Source: Paenibacillus sp. FJAT-26967 (GTDB taxonomy: Bacteria > Bacillota > Bacilli > Paenibacillales > NBRC-103111). Taken from it: a stretch of DNA of 64,000 nucleotides. The position numbers and the translations under genes were made by a program. The DNA lies in assembly GCF_001541095.1 (NCBI RefSeq), contig NZ_LMXH01000001.1, positions 1,252,048-1,316,047 on the forward strand, read 5' to 3'. The notes under the pieces are model-generated. The model saw only the letters and a program-made list of their open reading frames with translations. It did not search any database and was not told the DNA's origin. Below, piece by piece: positions 54,342-64,000 of this stretch (position 1 is its first letter; each line of letters starts with the position of its first letter).

Positions 54342-55490
54342 ATGAAACCACTTTATTCCGCCCCAAAGGCGGTTTATATTCATATTCCGTTTTGCACGAA
54401 TAAATGCTATTACTGTGATTTTAACTCTTATGTCCTTAAAGGCCAGCCTGTTATGGATTATCTGGACGGGCTTGAACGCGAGATGGAGCTTACGGTGAAA
54501 TCGATGCCGCCCGGAGAAATTGAAACGATTTTCGTCGGCGGAGGAACACCTACCGTTCTGCTTCCGGATCAGATGGCTCATTTTCTCAAACTGGTGCGGA
54601 CGTATTTTCCCGAGCGTCAGGCTGAACTGGAGTTCTCGATGGAAGCTAATCCCGGTACGACCGATCTCGAGAAGCTTGCTGCGATGAAAGAGGGAGGAGT
54701 CAACCGGATTTCGTTCGGTGTCCAGTCTTTTGATAACGCGCTGCTGGAGACAATCGGACGCATTCATAACACGGATGATGTCTACCGCAGTCTGGAGAAT
54801 GCCGCAAAGCTTGGTTTTGACAACATGTCGATTGATCTGATGTTCGGCCTGCCCAAGCAGACGCCCGAAATCATGCAGAAGACACTGGATGAAGCACTTG
54901 CACTCGATCTGAAGCATTACTCCATATACAGCCTCAAAGTGGAAGAGAATACGCTTTTCCATACGATGTATAACAAGAACCAGCTTCCGCTGCCGAGTGA
55001 AGATGAGGAGCTGGAGATGTACCTGCTTATTATGCGCCGCCTGAAGCAGGCGGGGTATGAGATGTATGAGATCAGCAATTTCGCCAAGCACGGTTATGAG
55101 AGCCGGCACAACCGCACTTACTGGCGCAATGAGCCTTACTATGGACTCGGCGCCGGAGCGCACGGATACGCAGGCGGCTTCCGGCATGTCAACATTAAAG
55201 GCGTTCAGCCTTATATAAATAAGACCAAAGAAGCGATGCCTCATCTGGAACGCTTCGAGGTTACCCGTGAAGAGGCCATGGAGGATTTCATGATGGTTGG
55301 GCTGAGGCTGCTGGAAGGCGTTAGAGATGAGGACTTCCGCGCTCAGTTCGGTATTTCTATAGAAGAAAAATTCGGGCCTATTGTCACAAGCCTCACGTCC
55401 AAAGGACTGCTGGAAATTGCGGGGGACAGGCTCCGGCTTAGCGAGAAGGGGATACTGTTCGGCAATGATGTATTTGCCGCGTTTCTTTAG
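54342..55490 (+). CDS. hemW: HemW, radical-SAM heme chaperone
   Basis: The product has 382 residues. VYIHIPFCTNKCYYCDF holds the CxxxCxxC radical-SAM cluster motif with the adjacent YC that marks HemW rather than HemN. VGGGTPT is the SAM-binding glycine loop. The HemN C-terminal domain (RRLKQAGYEMYEISNFA and the DFMMVGLRLLEGV end) follows. HemW binds heme and a 4Fe-4S cluster and is often misannotated as coproporphyrinogen oxidase. ATG 54342 is chosen over an upstream TTG (54318) because AAAGGA lies between them. Confidence 0.94.
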   Translation: MKPLYSAPKAVYIHIPFCTNKCYYCDFNSYVLKGQPVMDYLDGLEREMELTVKSMPPGEIETIFVGGGTPTVLLPDQMAHFLKLVRTYFPERQAELEFSMEANPGTTDLEKLAAMKEGGVNRISFGVQSFDNALLETIGRIHNTDDVYRSLENAAKLGFDNMSIDLMFGLPKQTPEIMQKTLDEALALDLKHYSIYSLKVEENTLFHTMYNKNQLPLPSEDEELEMYLLIMRRLKQAGYEMYEISNFAKHGYESRHNRTYWRNEPYYGLGAGAHGYAGGFRHVNIKGVQPYINKTKEAMPHLERFEVTREEAMEDFMMVGLRLLEGVRDEDFRAQFGISIEEKFGPIVTSLTSKGLLEIAGDRLRLSEKGILFGNDVFAAFL

Positions 55491-55648
55491 ATGATTTGAG
55501 GGACTAGCCGCCGTTTTAGATGAATATTATGTAAAATGCCACTTGTGCGATTATGCAAGCTGATGTATATTTATTCAATAAACATACGGCTTTGTATGAT
55601 TCGTACAGGTGTTTTTTTACTTTTCAGCACGAAATGGTGGGAGTAGCG

Positions 55649-56110
55649 ATGACGATAGCTTGCCGGAAAGCAACCGAAGTTGATGTGGACGAATTAGTGG
55701 AAATGATACAGGGATATGCGAGTCAAGGGATTATGCTTCCCCGCAGCAGAGAGATGGTACAGCAGCAGCTGGATTCTTTTGTTGTCGCGGTAGATGAAGG
55801 GGTCCTGATCGGCTGCGGTTCACTTACCAAACTGGGAGCGAATCTCGTGGAGATCCGGTCTCTCGGGGTATCGGAAGATTACAAGGGCAAGGGAGTCGGC
55901 TCTAAGCTCGTCGATTGTCTGCTGGAAGAAGCGAGAGATCAGAATATTACCAAAGTCATGGCTCTGACATACGAGGTGCGATTTTTTCAGAAGAACGGAT
56001 TTACCATTGTACCTAAACATATTTTTCCCGAAAAAGTGTGGACCGACTGCATGCACTGCAACAAGCAATACTGCTGTGACGAAATTGCTGTACTTAGAGA
56101 GCTCGATTGA
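55649..56110 (+). CDS. GNAT N-acetyltransferase, short ArgA-like
   Basis: The product has 153 residues from ATG 55649 after GGTGGGA. RKATEVDVDELVEMIQGYAS and LPRSREMVQQQLDSFVVA, then IRSLGVSEDYKGKGVGSKL (acetyl-CoA loop), VMALTYEVRFFQKNGF and EKVWTDCMHC match the short N-acetylglutamate-synthase-like GNATs. Some of these make N-acetylglutamate for arginine synthesis. The C-terminal Cys-rich part is typical of the group. No arginine genes are nearby, so the pathway role is an inference. A terminator follows. Confidence 0.8.
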   Translation: MTIACRKATEVDVDELVEMIQGYASQGIMLPRSREMVQQQLDSFVVAVDEGVLIGCGSLTKLGANLVEIRSLGVSEDYKGKGVGSKLVDCLLEEARDQNITKVMALTYEVRFFQKNGFTIVPKHIFPEKVWTDCMHCNKQYCCDEIAVLRELD

Positions 56111-56113
56111 CTT

Positions 56114-56142
56114 GACAACAGACCGAGAGGTCTGTTATTTTT
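56114..56142 (+). terminator. Terminator before the heat-shock operon
   Basis: ACAGACC (56116-56122) pairs with GGTCTGT (56129-56135) around GAGA and is followed by an ATTTTT tract. It closes the acetyltransferase transcript just upstream of CIRCE. Confidence 0.85.
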
Positions 56143-56152
56143 GTATTATGAT

Positions 56153-56179
56153 TTAGCACTCGCTAAGGTTGAGTGCTAA
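56153..56179. promoter_or_regulatory. CIRCE element of the hrcA operon
   Basis: TTAGCACTC (56153-56161), a nine-base spacer and GAGTGCTAA (56171-56179) match the CIRCE consensus exactly. HrcA binds this inverted repeat and represses the operon until heat stress. A TATTAT (56144-56149) next to it is the likely -10; no convincing -35 was found. Confidence 0.97.
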
Positions 56180-56256
56180 CGAACGGACAACAGCCGGACG
56201 TTCCGGTTAGGCGTGCGTAGCGTGTAAAATCCAAAGAGGAGAAGGAGGAGTTACCT

Positions 56257-57282
56257 GTGCTAACAGAGCGTCAACAGATGATTTTAACCGCCATAGTCGA
56301 TGATTATATACGTTCTGCAGAACCCATTGGCTCACGCAGTATTTCCAAACGGGGTGATGTAGGTTACAGCCCCGCGACGATCCGCAATGAAATGTCGGAT
56401 CTTGAGGAGCTGGGCTTCCTGGAGCAGCCTCATACGTCCGCCGGCCGTATTCCTTCTCACAAGGGTTACCGCTATTACGTCGATCATCTTGTGCAGCATG
56501 GCTCGCTGGATGCCCACGAAGTAGAGACGGTCAAGCGCTTCTTTGCCGAGAAGCTCCAGGCTATGGAAGAAGTTATCCAGCACACGGCCAATATGCTATC
56601 GGGTCTGACCAACTACACATCCATCGTCCTTGGACCTGAAGTGTTTACGAATACGCTGAAGCATTTGCAGATTATTCCGATTAGCGACACGACCGCGGTT
56701 GCCATTATCGTAACGAATACGGGACATGTGGAGAACAAGACAGTCCCTATTCCTCCGGGAATACCCGTAGCTGAAATCGAGAAGGTGGTTAACCTTCTGA
56801 ATGCAAGGCTCAAAGGAGTGCCGCTTCTGCAGTTCAAGTCGAAGCTGTATACGGAAGTAGCCGATGAGCTGAACAAATATGCGTCCGGTTATTATGAATT
56901 GCTGGCAATGGTTGAAAGCGTACTGGAGAACGATGAGAAGGACCGTATTTTCTTGAGCGGAACGACCAATATGTTGACCCAGCCCGAGTTCAAGGACGTC
57001 GATAAGGTGAAAAGCATTTTGGATTTGCTGGAGCAGACGCCGGTTATTTTCAAATTAGTGACCTCATCGCCTAATGGTCTGCAAATTAAGATCGGTTCTG
57101 AGAACAGTTTAGCCGCTATGAATGATTGCAGTCTTATTACCGCTACGTATGCGTTTGACGACAAACCGCTCGGGACGATCGGGATCTTGGGTCCGACCCG
57201 GATGGAATATGCCAAAGTCATCAGGCTGCTGGAGCATCTGTCTTCCAATATGGAAGTGCTGCTTTCGCGCTGGTATAAATAA
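56257..57282 (+). CDS. hrcA: Heat-inducible transcription repressor HrcA
   Basis: The product has 341 residues. An N-terminal winged helix (LTERQQMILTAIVDDYI, SPATIRNEMSDLEELGFLEQ) binds CIRCE, followed by the ligand/GroEL-responsive GAF-like domain and the C-terminal TRMEYAKVIRLLEHLS. It represses its own operon. The start is GTG, seven bases after AAGGAGGAG. It is the first gene of hrcA-grpE-dnaK-dnaJ, with CIRCE just upstream. Confidence 0.97.
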   Translation: MLTERQQMILTAIVDDYIRSAEPIGSRSISKRGDVGYSPATIRNEMSDLEELGFLEQPHTSAGRIPSHKGYRYYVDHLVQHGSLDAHEVETVKRFFAEKLQAMEEVIQHTANMLSGLTNYTSIVLGPEVFTNTLKHLQIIPISDTTAVAIIVTNTGHVENKTVPIPPGIPVAEIEKVVNLLNARLKGVPLLQFKSKLYTEVADELNKYASGYYELLAMVESVLENDEKDRIFLSGTTNMLTQPEFKDVDKVKSILDLLEQTPVIFKLVTSSPNGLQIKIGSENSLAAMNDCSLITATYAFDDKPLGTIGILGPTRMEYAKVIRLLEHLSSNMEVLLSRWYK

Positions 57283-57383
57283 CACGGGCAGACGCCGGTT
57301 TATGCAGACTCCCTGAGGGGTAAACTTAAGCGTGGTTCGGCTGGAGCCAGCCGTCCACTCTTTTAAGGAGGTGAACACGACAA

Positions 57384-57983
57384 GTGAGTACCGAAGAAAC
57401 GAAGAATAACCATCCGAATACCGACGCCGCAGACACAGAAGCTACATATGAAGCGGGACACGCGGAATCGGTTGATGAGGCAGGTACTGGACAAGAATCT
57501 GCTCAGCAAGACGGTGAACAATCCTCGGCTCGCGATGCCGAACTGCAGGAACTTCGCGTTCAGGCAGAGGAGAATCAGCAGCGCCTTTTGCGCACGCAAG
57601 CCGATTTCGATAATTTCCGCCGCCGTTCCAGACAGGAGAAGGAAGAGTTTGCGAAATACGCTTCTTTGAAGCTGATTGAGCAGCTGTTGCCGGTTATCGA
57701 CAACTTTGACCGCGCCCTTCTTTCCAGCCGGGAAACACAAGATTTCGAAGCCTTGGCCAAAGGGATTGAGATGGTGTATCGCCAGCTGGAGCAATTAATG
57801 ACCCAGGAAGGTCTTACGCCGATCCAGGCCGTAGGCCAGCCGTTTAATCCGGAGTTCCACCAGGCAGTTATGCAGGTGGAAACCGAAGAGTATGAAGAAG
57901 GAATCGTAGTGGAAGAGATGCAGAAAGGCTACATGCTCAAGGACCGAGTTATACGTCCGACCATGGTTAAAGTGAGCGTGTAA
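57384..57983 (+). CDS. grpE: Nucleotide exchange factor GrpE
   Basis: The product has 199 residues. An acidic disordered N-terminus is followed by a long coiled coil (LRTQADFDNFRRRSRQEKE) and the beta-wing domain ending FNPEFHQAVMQVETEEY and GYMLKDRVIRPTMVKVS, all GrpE hallmarks. It releases ADP from DnaK. The start is GTG after AAGGAGGTGAA. It lies 101 bases after hrcA. Confidence 0.96.
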   Translation: MSTEETKNNHPNTDAADTEATYEAGHAESVDEAGTGQESAQQDGEQSSARDAELQELRVQAEENQQRLLRTQADFDNFRRRSRQEKEEFAKYASLKLIEQLLPVIDNFDRALLSSRETQDFEALAKGIEMVYRQLEQLMTQEGLTPIQAVGQPFNPEFHQAVMQVETEEYEEGIVVEEMQKGYMLKDRVIRPTMVKVSV

Positions 57984-58016
57984 TATAGACCGACTACATC
58001 CCGCCCACCGGTTTAA

Positions 58017-59894
<1,878 letters not shown>

Positions 59895-59925
59895 ACCGCG
59901 CCGTAGAACGTCTGTTACAGAAGAG

Positions 59926-59957
59926 AAGTCAAAGCCGTCTTGACGGCTTTGACTTTC
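59926..59957 (+). terminator. Hairpin between dnaK and dnaJ
   Basis: AAGTCAAAGCCGTC (59926-59939) pairs with GACGGCTTTGACTT (59942-59955), but only a short T run follows. It may act as a partial terminator or as an mRNA stabiliser that sets dnaJ lower than dnaK. Confidence 0.6.
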
Positions 59958-60008
59958 CCTGTGTTAGGGCGCCGCGGAGTCGGGTACGTTTTTTAGTGGG
60001 GGTGGAGC

Positions 60009-61124
60009 ATGAGTAAACGGGACTATTATGAAGTGTTGGGCGTCAGTAAAGACGCGTCTGCGGAAGACGTTAAGAAAGCTTACCGCAAATTGGCGCGTCA
60101 ATACCATCCGGATGTTAACAAAGCGGATGATGCAGAAACGAAGTTTAAAGAAGCGAAAGAAGCCTACGACATACTCAGCGACGATCAGAAACGATCAACC
60201 TATGACCGTTTCGGGCATGTAGATCCGAATCAGGGCATGGGCGGCGGAGCTGACTTTGGCGGCGGCGGTTTCGGCGATATCTTTGATATGTTCTTCGGCG
60301 GCGGAGGCGGACGCCGTAATCCGAATGCCCCGCAGCGGGGAAGCGACTTGCAATATAACTTGCAAATTGAATTCAAAGAAGCGGTATTCGGCAAGGAACT
60401 GGATCTGCAGATTCCGCGTACCGAAGATTGTGACAAGTGTTCCGGTTCAGGAGCCAAACCGGGCACTAAGCCGGAGACCTGTACGGTCTGCTCGGGTTCG
60501 GGTCAGCAGGAAGTGGTGCAGAATACGCCGTTTGGCCGTATTGTAAACCGCCGTCCTTGCTCCAACTGTAACGGGCAAGGCAAAACTATCCGCCATAAAT
60601 GCAGCGATTGCGGCGGATCGGGGAAAATTAAGAAGCAGCGCAAAATACACATCAAAATTCCGGCAGGCGTGGACGACGGCGCACAGCTGCGCGTAAGCGG
60701 TGAAGGCGAAAGCGGTACACGCGGCGGTCCGGCAGGTGATCTGTACGTCGTGATTCATGTCAAAGCGCACGAATATTTCGAGCGCCGCGATGACGACATC
60801 TATCTCGATATGCCGTTGACTTTCGTACAGGCGGCGCTTGGCGCTGAAGTCGAAGTGCCGACGCTGACAGAGAAAGTGAAGCTGAAGATTCCGGCGGGCA
60901 CGGATACGGGCACGTACTTCCGTCTTCGCGGCAAAGGTGTTCCGAAGCTTCGCGGTTATGGACAGGGCGACCAGCACGTGAGAGTCGTCATCGTCACACC
61001 GAAGAATCTGACAGACGAACAGAAAGATCTGCTCCGTGATTTCGCCAAGATGAGCGGAGAGGATACCAAAGAACATCAGGAATCGTTCTTTGATAAGATG
61101 CGCAAAGCTTTCCGCGGTGACTAA
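60009..61124 (+). CDS. dnaJ: Molecular chaperone DnaJ (Hsp40)
   Basis: The product has 371 residues. The J domain (residues 1-70, HPD at 33-35 in QYHPDVN) is followed by a Gly/Phe-rich linker and four zinc-finger CxxCxGxG repeats ([32 protein letters not shown]). It stimulates DnaK ATPase and delivers substrates. It is the last gene of the operon. Confidence 0.98.
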   Translation: MSKRDYYEVLGVSKDASAEDVKKAYRKLARQYHPDVNKADDAETKFKEAKEAYDILSDDQKRSTYDRFGHVDPNQGMGGGADFGGGGFGDIFDMFFGGGGGRRNPNAPQRGSDLQYNLQIEFKEAVFGKELDLQIPRTEDCDKCSGSGAKPGTKPETCTVCSGSGQQEVVQNTPFGRIVNRRPCSNCNGQGKTIRHKCSDCGGSGKIKKQRKIHIKIPAGVDDGAQLRVSGEGESGTRGGPAGDLYVVIHVKAHEYFERRDDDIYLDMPLTFVQAALGAEVEVPTLTEKVKLKIPAGTDTGTYFRLRGKGVPKLRGYGQGDQHVRVVIVTPKNLTDEQKDLLRDFAKMSGEDTKEHQESFFDKMRKAFRGD

Positions 61125-61151
61125 TGCTGCGGAAGCAGGCAGTACTGGAGA

Positions 61152-61196
61152 AGCACCCTTTCATCCCCTTTCAACGGGCATGAAAGGGTGCTTTTT
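61152..61196 (+). terminator. Terminator of the heat-shock operon
   Basis: AGCACCCTTTCAT (61152-61164) pairs perfectly with ATGAAAGGGTGCT (61180-61192), followed by TTTT. Confidence 0.93.
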
Positions 61197-61341
61197 GGCG
61201 TGTGCTTATTAAAGGTGCAAGGGTTAAAAAGTAACGCTAGATAAGCATGCGATTTCATGTATAATAATACGTTGTATCTATATTCTAGTCAGAATAATTT
61301 GTGCAGATATACACATTTTCATCTATAAAGGAGAGCTTCGA

Positions 61342-62691
61342 TTGAACCGACAAGTGGAACTTCAGCGAACTTTGAAGCTATGGCACATTGTTGTTATCGG
61401 TTTGGGATATATGGCGCCGATGGCGGTATTTGATACGTATGGGATCGTATCGGAAGAAACGGGCGGACACGTTCCGGCCGCCTATGCCCTGACTTTGTTA
61501 GCGATTCTTTTTACGGCTTCAAGTTACGGTAAAATGGTCCGTGTGTATCCGACCGCGGGATCTGCATATGCGTACACCCGGAATACGATTCATCCCTATG
61601 CCGGGTTTCTGGTAGGCTGGGCTGCACTGCTTGATTATTTGTTCCTGCCGATGATCAATGCGCTCTTAACCGGCATTTATTTGTCCGCGGTATTCCCGGG
61701 GATTCCCGAGTGGATCTGGATTGTCGGTTTTGTATTGTTCATTACCGTCCTCAATTTGCTGAAGATCAAAATTACGGCTTCGGTAAATACTTTCTTAGTC
61801 TTGTTCCAGATCGTAGTCGTGCTCTTATTCGCAGCACTTGCCATACGAGGCCTGATGAATGGAGATGGAGCCGGACAGGTGTTCTCGGCACAGCCTTTCT
61901 ATGGTCCGGATTTATCGCTGCCGGCTCTTCTTGTGGGCGCGTCTATATTGTGTTTTGCTTTCCTCGGCTTTGACGCCGTATCCACGTTGACGGAAGAAAC
62001 GGTCGATCCGGTCAAGAATACGCCGCGCGCCATTATTCTCGTTGCGATGCTCGGCGGGATTTTGTTCATGACGGCATCCTATTTTACACAATCTCTCTTC
62101 CCGGACACCTCCGTTTTCGAAGATCCGGAAGCGGCTTCTCCTGAAATTGCACTCTTTATCGGCGGCAAAGTATTTCAGCTTGTATTCCTGGCGGCGGCTT
62201 TATCGTCCACGCTTGCGTCCGGTCTGGTGTCTTTGACGAGTGTGACGAGGCTGCTGTACGCGATGGGGCGCGATCATTATCTGCCCAAGAAAATTTTCGG
62301 GTATGTTCATCCCAGGAACGGCACGCCTGTATATAACGTGCTCATTATCGGCTGCTTGTCGCTGACTGCTCTGAAACTGGATCTGGTCACAGCGACTTCG
62401 TTCATCAACTTCGGCGCCCTGATCGCGTTCACATTCGTAAACCTTACGGTTATTATTCATTATGTGTTCAAAAAGAAGCAAAGAAGTGCGATGGATTATG
62501 TACGGTATCTGATTTCACCGCTGATTGGCGCGGGCTTCGTGGCTTATATCTGGACTCATCTCGATAGTCATTCGATGACTTTGGGCTTGATTTGGACAGC
62601 GGTAGGAGCCGCATATCTGATTTATTTGATTACGGTTGTCAAACGCGATGTCGGTAAAATGAGAATGGACGATTCCGAGGCGAACAGCTAA
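61342..62691 (+). CDS. APC-superfamily permease, PuuP (putrescine importer)-like
   Basis: The product has 449 residues with about 12 transmembrane helices. RTLKLWHIVVIGLGYMAPMA, FDTYGIVSEETGGHVPAAYA and AGSAYAYTRNTIHPYAGFLV match the PuuP-type amino acid/polyamine importers. FLGFDAVSTLTEETVDP is also typical of the APC fold. It probably imports putrescine or another amine or amino acid by proton symport. The start is TTG, after GGAGAGCTTCGA. It stands between dnaJ and the YfhD pair. Confidence 0.85.
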   Translation: MNRQVELQRTLKLWHIVVIGLGYMAPMAVFDTYGIVSEETGGHVPAAYALTLLAILFTASSYGKMVRVYPTAGSAYAYTRNTIHPYAGFLVGWAALLDYLFLPMINALLTGIYLSAVFPGIPEWIWIVGFVLFITVLNLLKIKITASVNTFLVLFQIVVVLLFAALAIRGLMNGDGAGQVFSAQPFYGPDLSLPALLVGASILCFAFLGFDAVSTLTEETVDPVKNTPRAIILVAMLGGILFMTASYFTQSLFPDTSVFEDPEAASPEIALFIGGKVFQLVFLAAALSSTLASGLVSLTSVTRLLYAMGRDHYLPKKIFGYVHPRNGTPVYNVLIIGCLSLTALKLDLVTATSFINFGALIAFTFVNLTVIIHYVFKKKQRSAMDYVRYLISPLIGAGFVAYIWTHLDSHSMTLGLIWTAVGAAYLIYLITVVKRDVGKMRMDDSEANS

Positions 62692-62704
62692 GTGGGATGG
62701 CGGC

Positions 62705-62779
62705 ATGTTCTTGTTTAAAAGGAAGAAACAGGCATATCCGCTTCATCCGTCCGTACAGACACCGGGTAATGAGCATTGA
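62705..62779 (+). CDS. Possible 24-residue basic peptide
   Basis: An ATG-started frame encodes FLFKRKKQAYPLHPSVQTPG plus a short end. It follows the permease stop by 14 bases, but the only ribosome-site candidate (GTGGGATGG) is weak and poorly spaced. Real translation is uncertain. Confidence 0.25.
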   Translation: MFLFKRKKQAYPLHPSVQTPGNEH

Positions 62780-62889
62780 TTCAGTCCCGGCACCGTGATT
62801 ATGAGGCGTCTAAGACGCACTCGGAGCGAATAAGAATGGTCTCCTTTAAGCATGCTACTGGGTAGTTTGTCATAAAGGAGGCCATTGTC

Positions 62890-63051
62890 ATGAGCAACAA
62901 TCGCAATGAGAAGCAGAATCAAGAGAACGAGCTTCCGATCGGGAAGAGCGAGGATGTCGAATTCAGCGCAGAACTGGCGGATGCGGAAGACCTCGAAGCG
63001 CTGCAGCGTGCGGAAGCGGCCGACAGCCGCCAGGAGCGGATCAGCGAATGA
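62890..63051 (+). CDS. yfhD: YfhD-family small hydrophilic protein
   Basis: The protein has 53 residues behind AAAGGAGGCCATTGTC. The segment EFSAELADAEDLEAL, then RAEAADSRQ matches the conserved part of Bacillus YfhD, a small highly charged protein of unknown function. It overlaps the following gene by four bases (ATGA), so the two are translated together. It has no hydrophobic segment. Confidence 0.7.
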   Translation: MSNNRNEKQNQENELPIGKSEDVEFSAELADAEDLEALQRAEAADSRQERISE

Positions 63052-63419
63052 GCGAGGAGAGCATTCTGGCGGCTTTCAAATCGCCGGAGGAGGCGGAAGC
63101 GGCGGCCGCTAAACTGAGAGCGCTGCGTGCGATCGATCTTCAGATCGATCGGATCGACCGCTATCAGGGAAACGACGTCCAGCAGGTGATGAACCCGCTG
63201 AGCGGAGACTTTGCCAGCCTTGGCAATCTGACGCAGGCTGCCGAGTGGTTCAGTCCTGACGCGGGTATTCTAGGCGCGTCGGATACGACCGCGAGCGGAA
63301 TGAGCGATGGCGGTCAGGGAATGCCGACCGGCAGGGATATCCTGCTGACGGTCGTGGTGGAGGAGAGCACCCGGCCTCTGGCGGTGCGCGTTATTGAGCA
63401 GTGCGGGGGCGAGATTTGA
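63048..63419 (+). CDS. Acidic protein coupled to YfhD, function unknown
   Basis: The protein has 123 residues. An N-terminal helix-strand unit has ILAAFKSPEEAEAAAAKLRA and IDLQIDRIDRY. A central Gly/Ser/Asp-rich segment follows, then a C-terminal ILLTVVVEESTRPLAVRVIE unit. The beginning and end could pair as a ferredoxin-like beta-alpha-beta fold, as in small general-stress proteins of Bacillales (inference). Its start overlaps the yfhD stop, so the two are coupled. A strong terminator follows 15 bases later. Confidence 0.6.
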   Translation: MSEESILAAFKSPEEAEAAAAKLRALRAIDLQIDRIDRYQGNDVQQVMNPLSGDFASLGNLTQAAEWFSPDAGILGASDTTASGMSDGGQGMPTGRDILLTVVVEESTRPLAVRVIEQCGGEI

Positions 63420-63434
63420 GAGCCCCGCAGCTCC

Positions 63435-63472
63435 AAGGTCCCGTCCATATGAGTGGACGGGACCTTAGTTTT
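63435..63472 (+). terminator. Terminator of the yfhD pair
   Basis: AAGGTCCCGTCCA (63435-63447) pairs with TGGACGGGACCTT (63454-63466), followed by AGTTTT. Confidence 0.9.
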
Positions 63473-63759
63473 GCCAGCCAAGCCGCATCCGGCTGCGGGT
63501 GAACGGCTGGGTTGGCCGCGCCGGCGGGCCTGCCTGATTCTGTGCGGGAATCACCGGCATTCCACAACGCTGCGGCCCGAGGCTCTGAATACCGAGGGAT
63601 GCGAGTAACGTGCTGAATGCGGGTGTTTGTAGTGAGGCTGAGTGCAGCCGGCTTTATGAACCGGGAGTGGTAGGTACGGCTTTGAGCGGCCGCCTGTATA
63701 CGGCCGTCACAGCTGTTTATGATATTGAATGTGGCAGAGTGTTGGAACCGGATGGAAAT
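63473..63759 (+). other. GC-rich gene-free region before prmA
   Basis: The stretch is GC-rich and contains no frame with a credible start and ribosome site. It lies between the yfhD-pair terminator and the hairpin at 63760, so it may carry an untranslated leader, a small RNA or degenerate sequence. I did not recognise a known riboswitch family in it. Confidence 0.4.
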
Positions 63760-63805
63760 GGAGCACCCTCCCTCTTTAAGGGCGGACGCAGGTGTTCCTT
63801 TTTTT
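63760..63805 (+). terminator. Terminator-like hairpin with seven T residues upstream of prmA
   Basis: GGAGCACC (63760-63767) pairs with GGTGTTCC (63791-63798), with one G-U pair, and TTTTTTT follows (63799-63805). It ends an unidentified transcript or attenuates one that reads towards prmA. Confidence 0.75.
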
Positions 63806-63830
63806 ATGCGAAAAAAGAGCGGAAGCAAGT

Positions 63831-63859
63831 TTTACCGGGCATGTAAAGTAGTGTACAAT
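63831..63859 (+). promoter_or_regulatory. Candidate sigma-A promoter of prmA
   Basis: TTTACC (63831-63836) and TACAAT (63854-63859) are separated by 17 bases, 49 bases before the prmA start. Confidence 0.6.
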
Positions 63860-63907
63860 AGCTAGATATGTAAGCGGATAGAAAGCAGAATCCGCAAGGG
63901 GGACAAG

Positions 63908-64000
63908 ATGACGATGCGTTGGCATGAAATAACCGTATATACAACCGAACAAGCGACCGAAATGATTTCCAATTTCCTTCATGAATTTGGGGCCGGAGGC
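63908..64000 (+). CDS. prmA: Ribosomal protein L11 methyltransferase, 5' part only
   Basis: The first 31 codons are in the window; the gene runs off the right edge. RWHEITVYTTEQATEMISNF and LHEFGAGG match the N-terminal substrate-recognition domain of PrmA, which trimethylates ribosomal protein L11. AGGGGGACAAG precedes the ATG. Its place after dnaK-dnaJ is the usual Bacillales order and supports the call. Confidence 0.85.
   Translation, partial: MTMRWHEITVYTTEQATEMISNFLHEFGAGG

Overview
The window looks like a core chromosomal segment of an endospore-forming, naturally competent Firmicute of the Paenibacillus type. It has a moderate GC content, AGGAGG-type ribosome binding sites, frequent GTG/TTG starts and U-tract terminators. 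It carries sporulation and germination genes (spoVAC-spoVAD-spoVAE, gpr, spoIIP), the Bacillus-type yqeG-yqeH-aroE-yhbY-nadD-yqeK-rsfS cluster, the comE locus and a CIRCE-controlled hrcA-grpE-dnaK-dnaJ operon. The genus is inferred from gene order and protein style; no 16S gene is present. No rRNA or tRNA gene, insertion sequence, prophage, CRISPR array or obvious biosynthetic cluster was seen.

Region 1-20 kb is accessory in character: mostly single-gene units of small enzyme and orphan families. It holds GNAT acetyltransferases (one close in style to the AAC(6')-Ie aminoglycoside acetyltransferase domain), two NUDIX hydrolases, a HAD phosphatase, a TmrB-like P-loop protein, a PPP-type phosphatase, SUKH/SMI1-like and DUF4375-like proteins, an extra YqeK-like HD protein, an SGNH hydrolase, a DJ-1/PfpI protein, a KtrB/D-type potassium channel and a CDF transporter. 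Two tandem secreted beta-propeller-like paralogues lie at 5.3-7.4 kb on the minus strand. Two genes here appear damaged: a one-base frameshift at 526-998 and a DinB N-terminal remnant at 9627-9800.

Region 20-28 kb holds a 24-residue membrane peptide gene with its own Shine-Dalgarno and terminator, then a DUF421 gene and the spoVA genes (dipicolinate channel), and then a MoxR ATPase - DUF58 - transglutaminase operon. Region 28-35 kb is the compact ribosome-assembly and housekeeping run yqeG to yqeM. A leucine-specifier T-box precedes leuS at 35-37.6 kb.

Region 38-45 kb is the competence locus: comER is divergent from comEA, and comEB and comEC follow, with an O-acetylhomoserine sulfhydrylase gene (metY) lying between comEA and comEB. 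An ECF sigma factor and zinc-type anti-sigma pair with a likely autoregulated promoter sits between comEC and holA. Region 48-56 kb runs rpsT (minus), gpr, spoIIP, yqxA-like, lepA, hemW and a short ArgA-like acetyltransferase. Region 56-61 kb is the heat-shock operon. A PuuP-like permease, a YfhD-family peptide with a translationally coupled partner and the start of prmA close the window.

I found no convincing wholly new multi-gene system. The most unusual items are the micro-gene before the spoVA region, the charge-diverged secreted paralogues with different putative operators, the two decayed genes, the metY insertion in the com locus, and several predicted sporulation or ECF promoters that can be tested.
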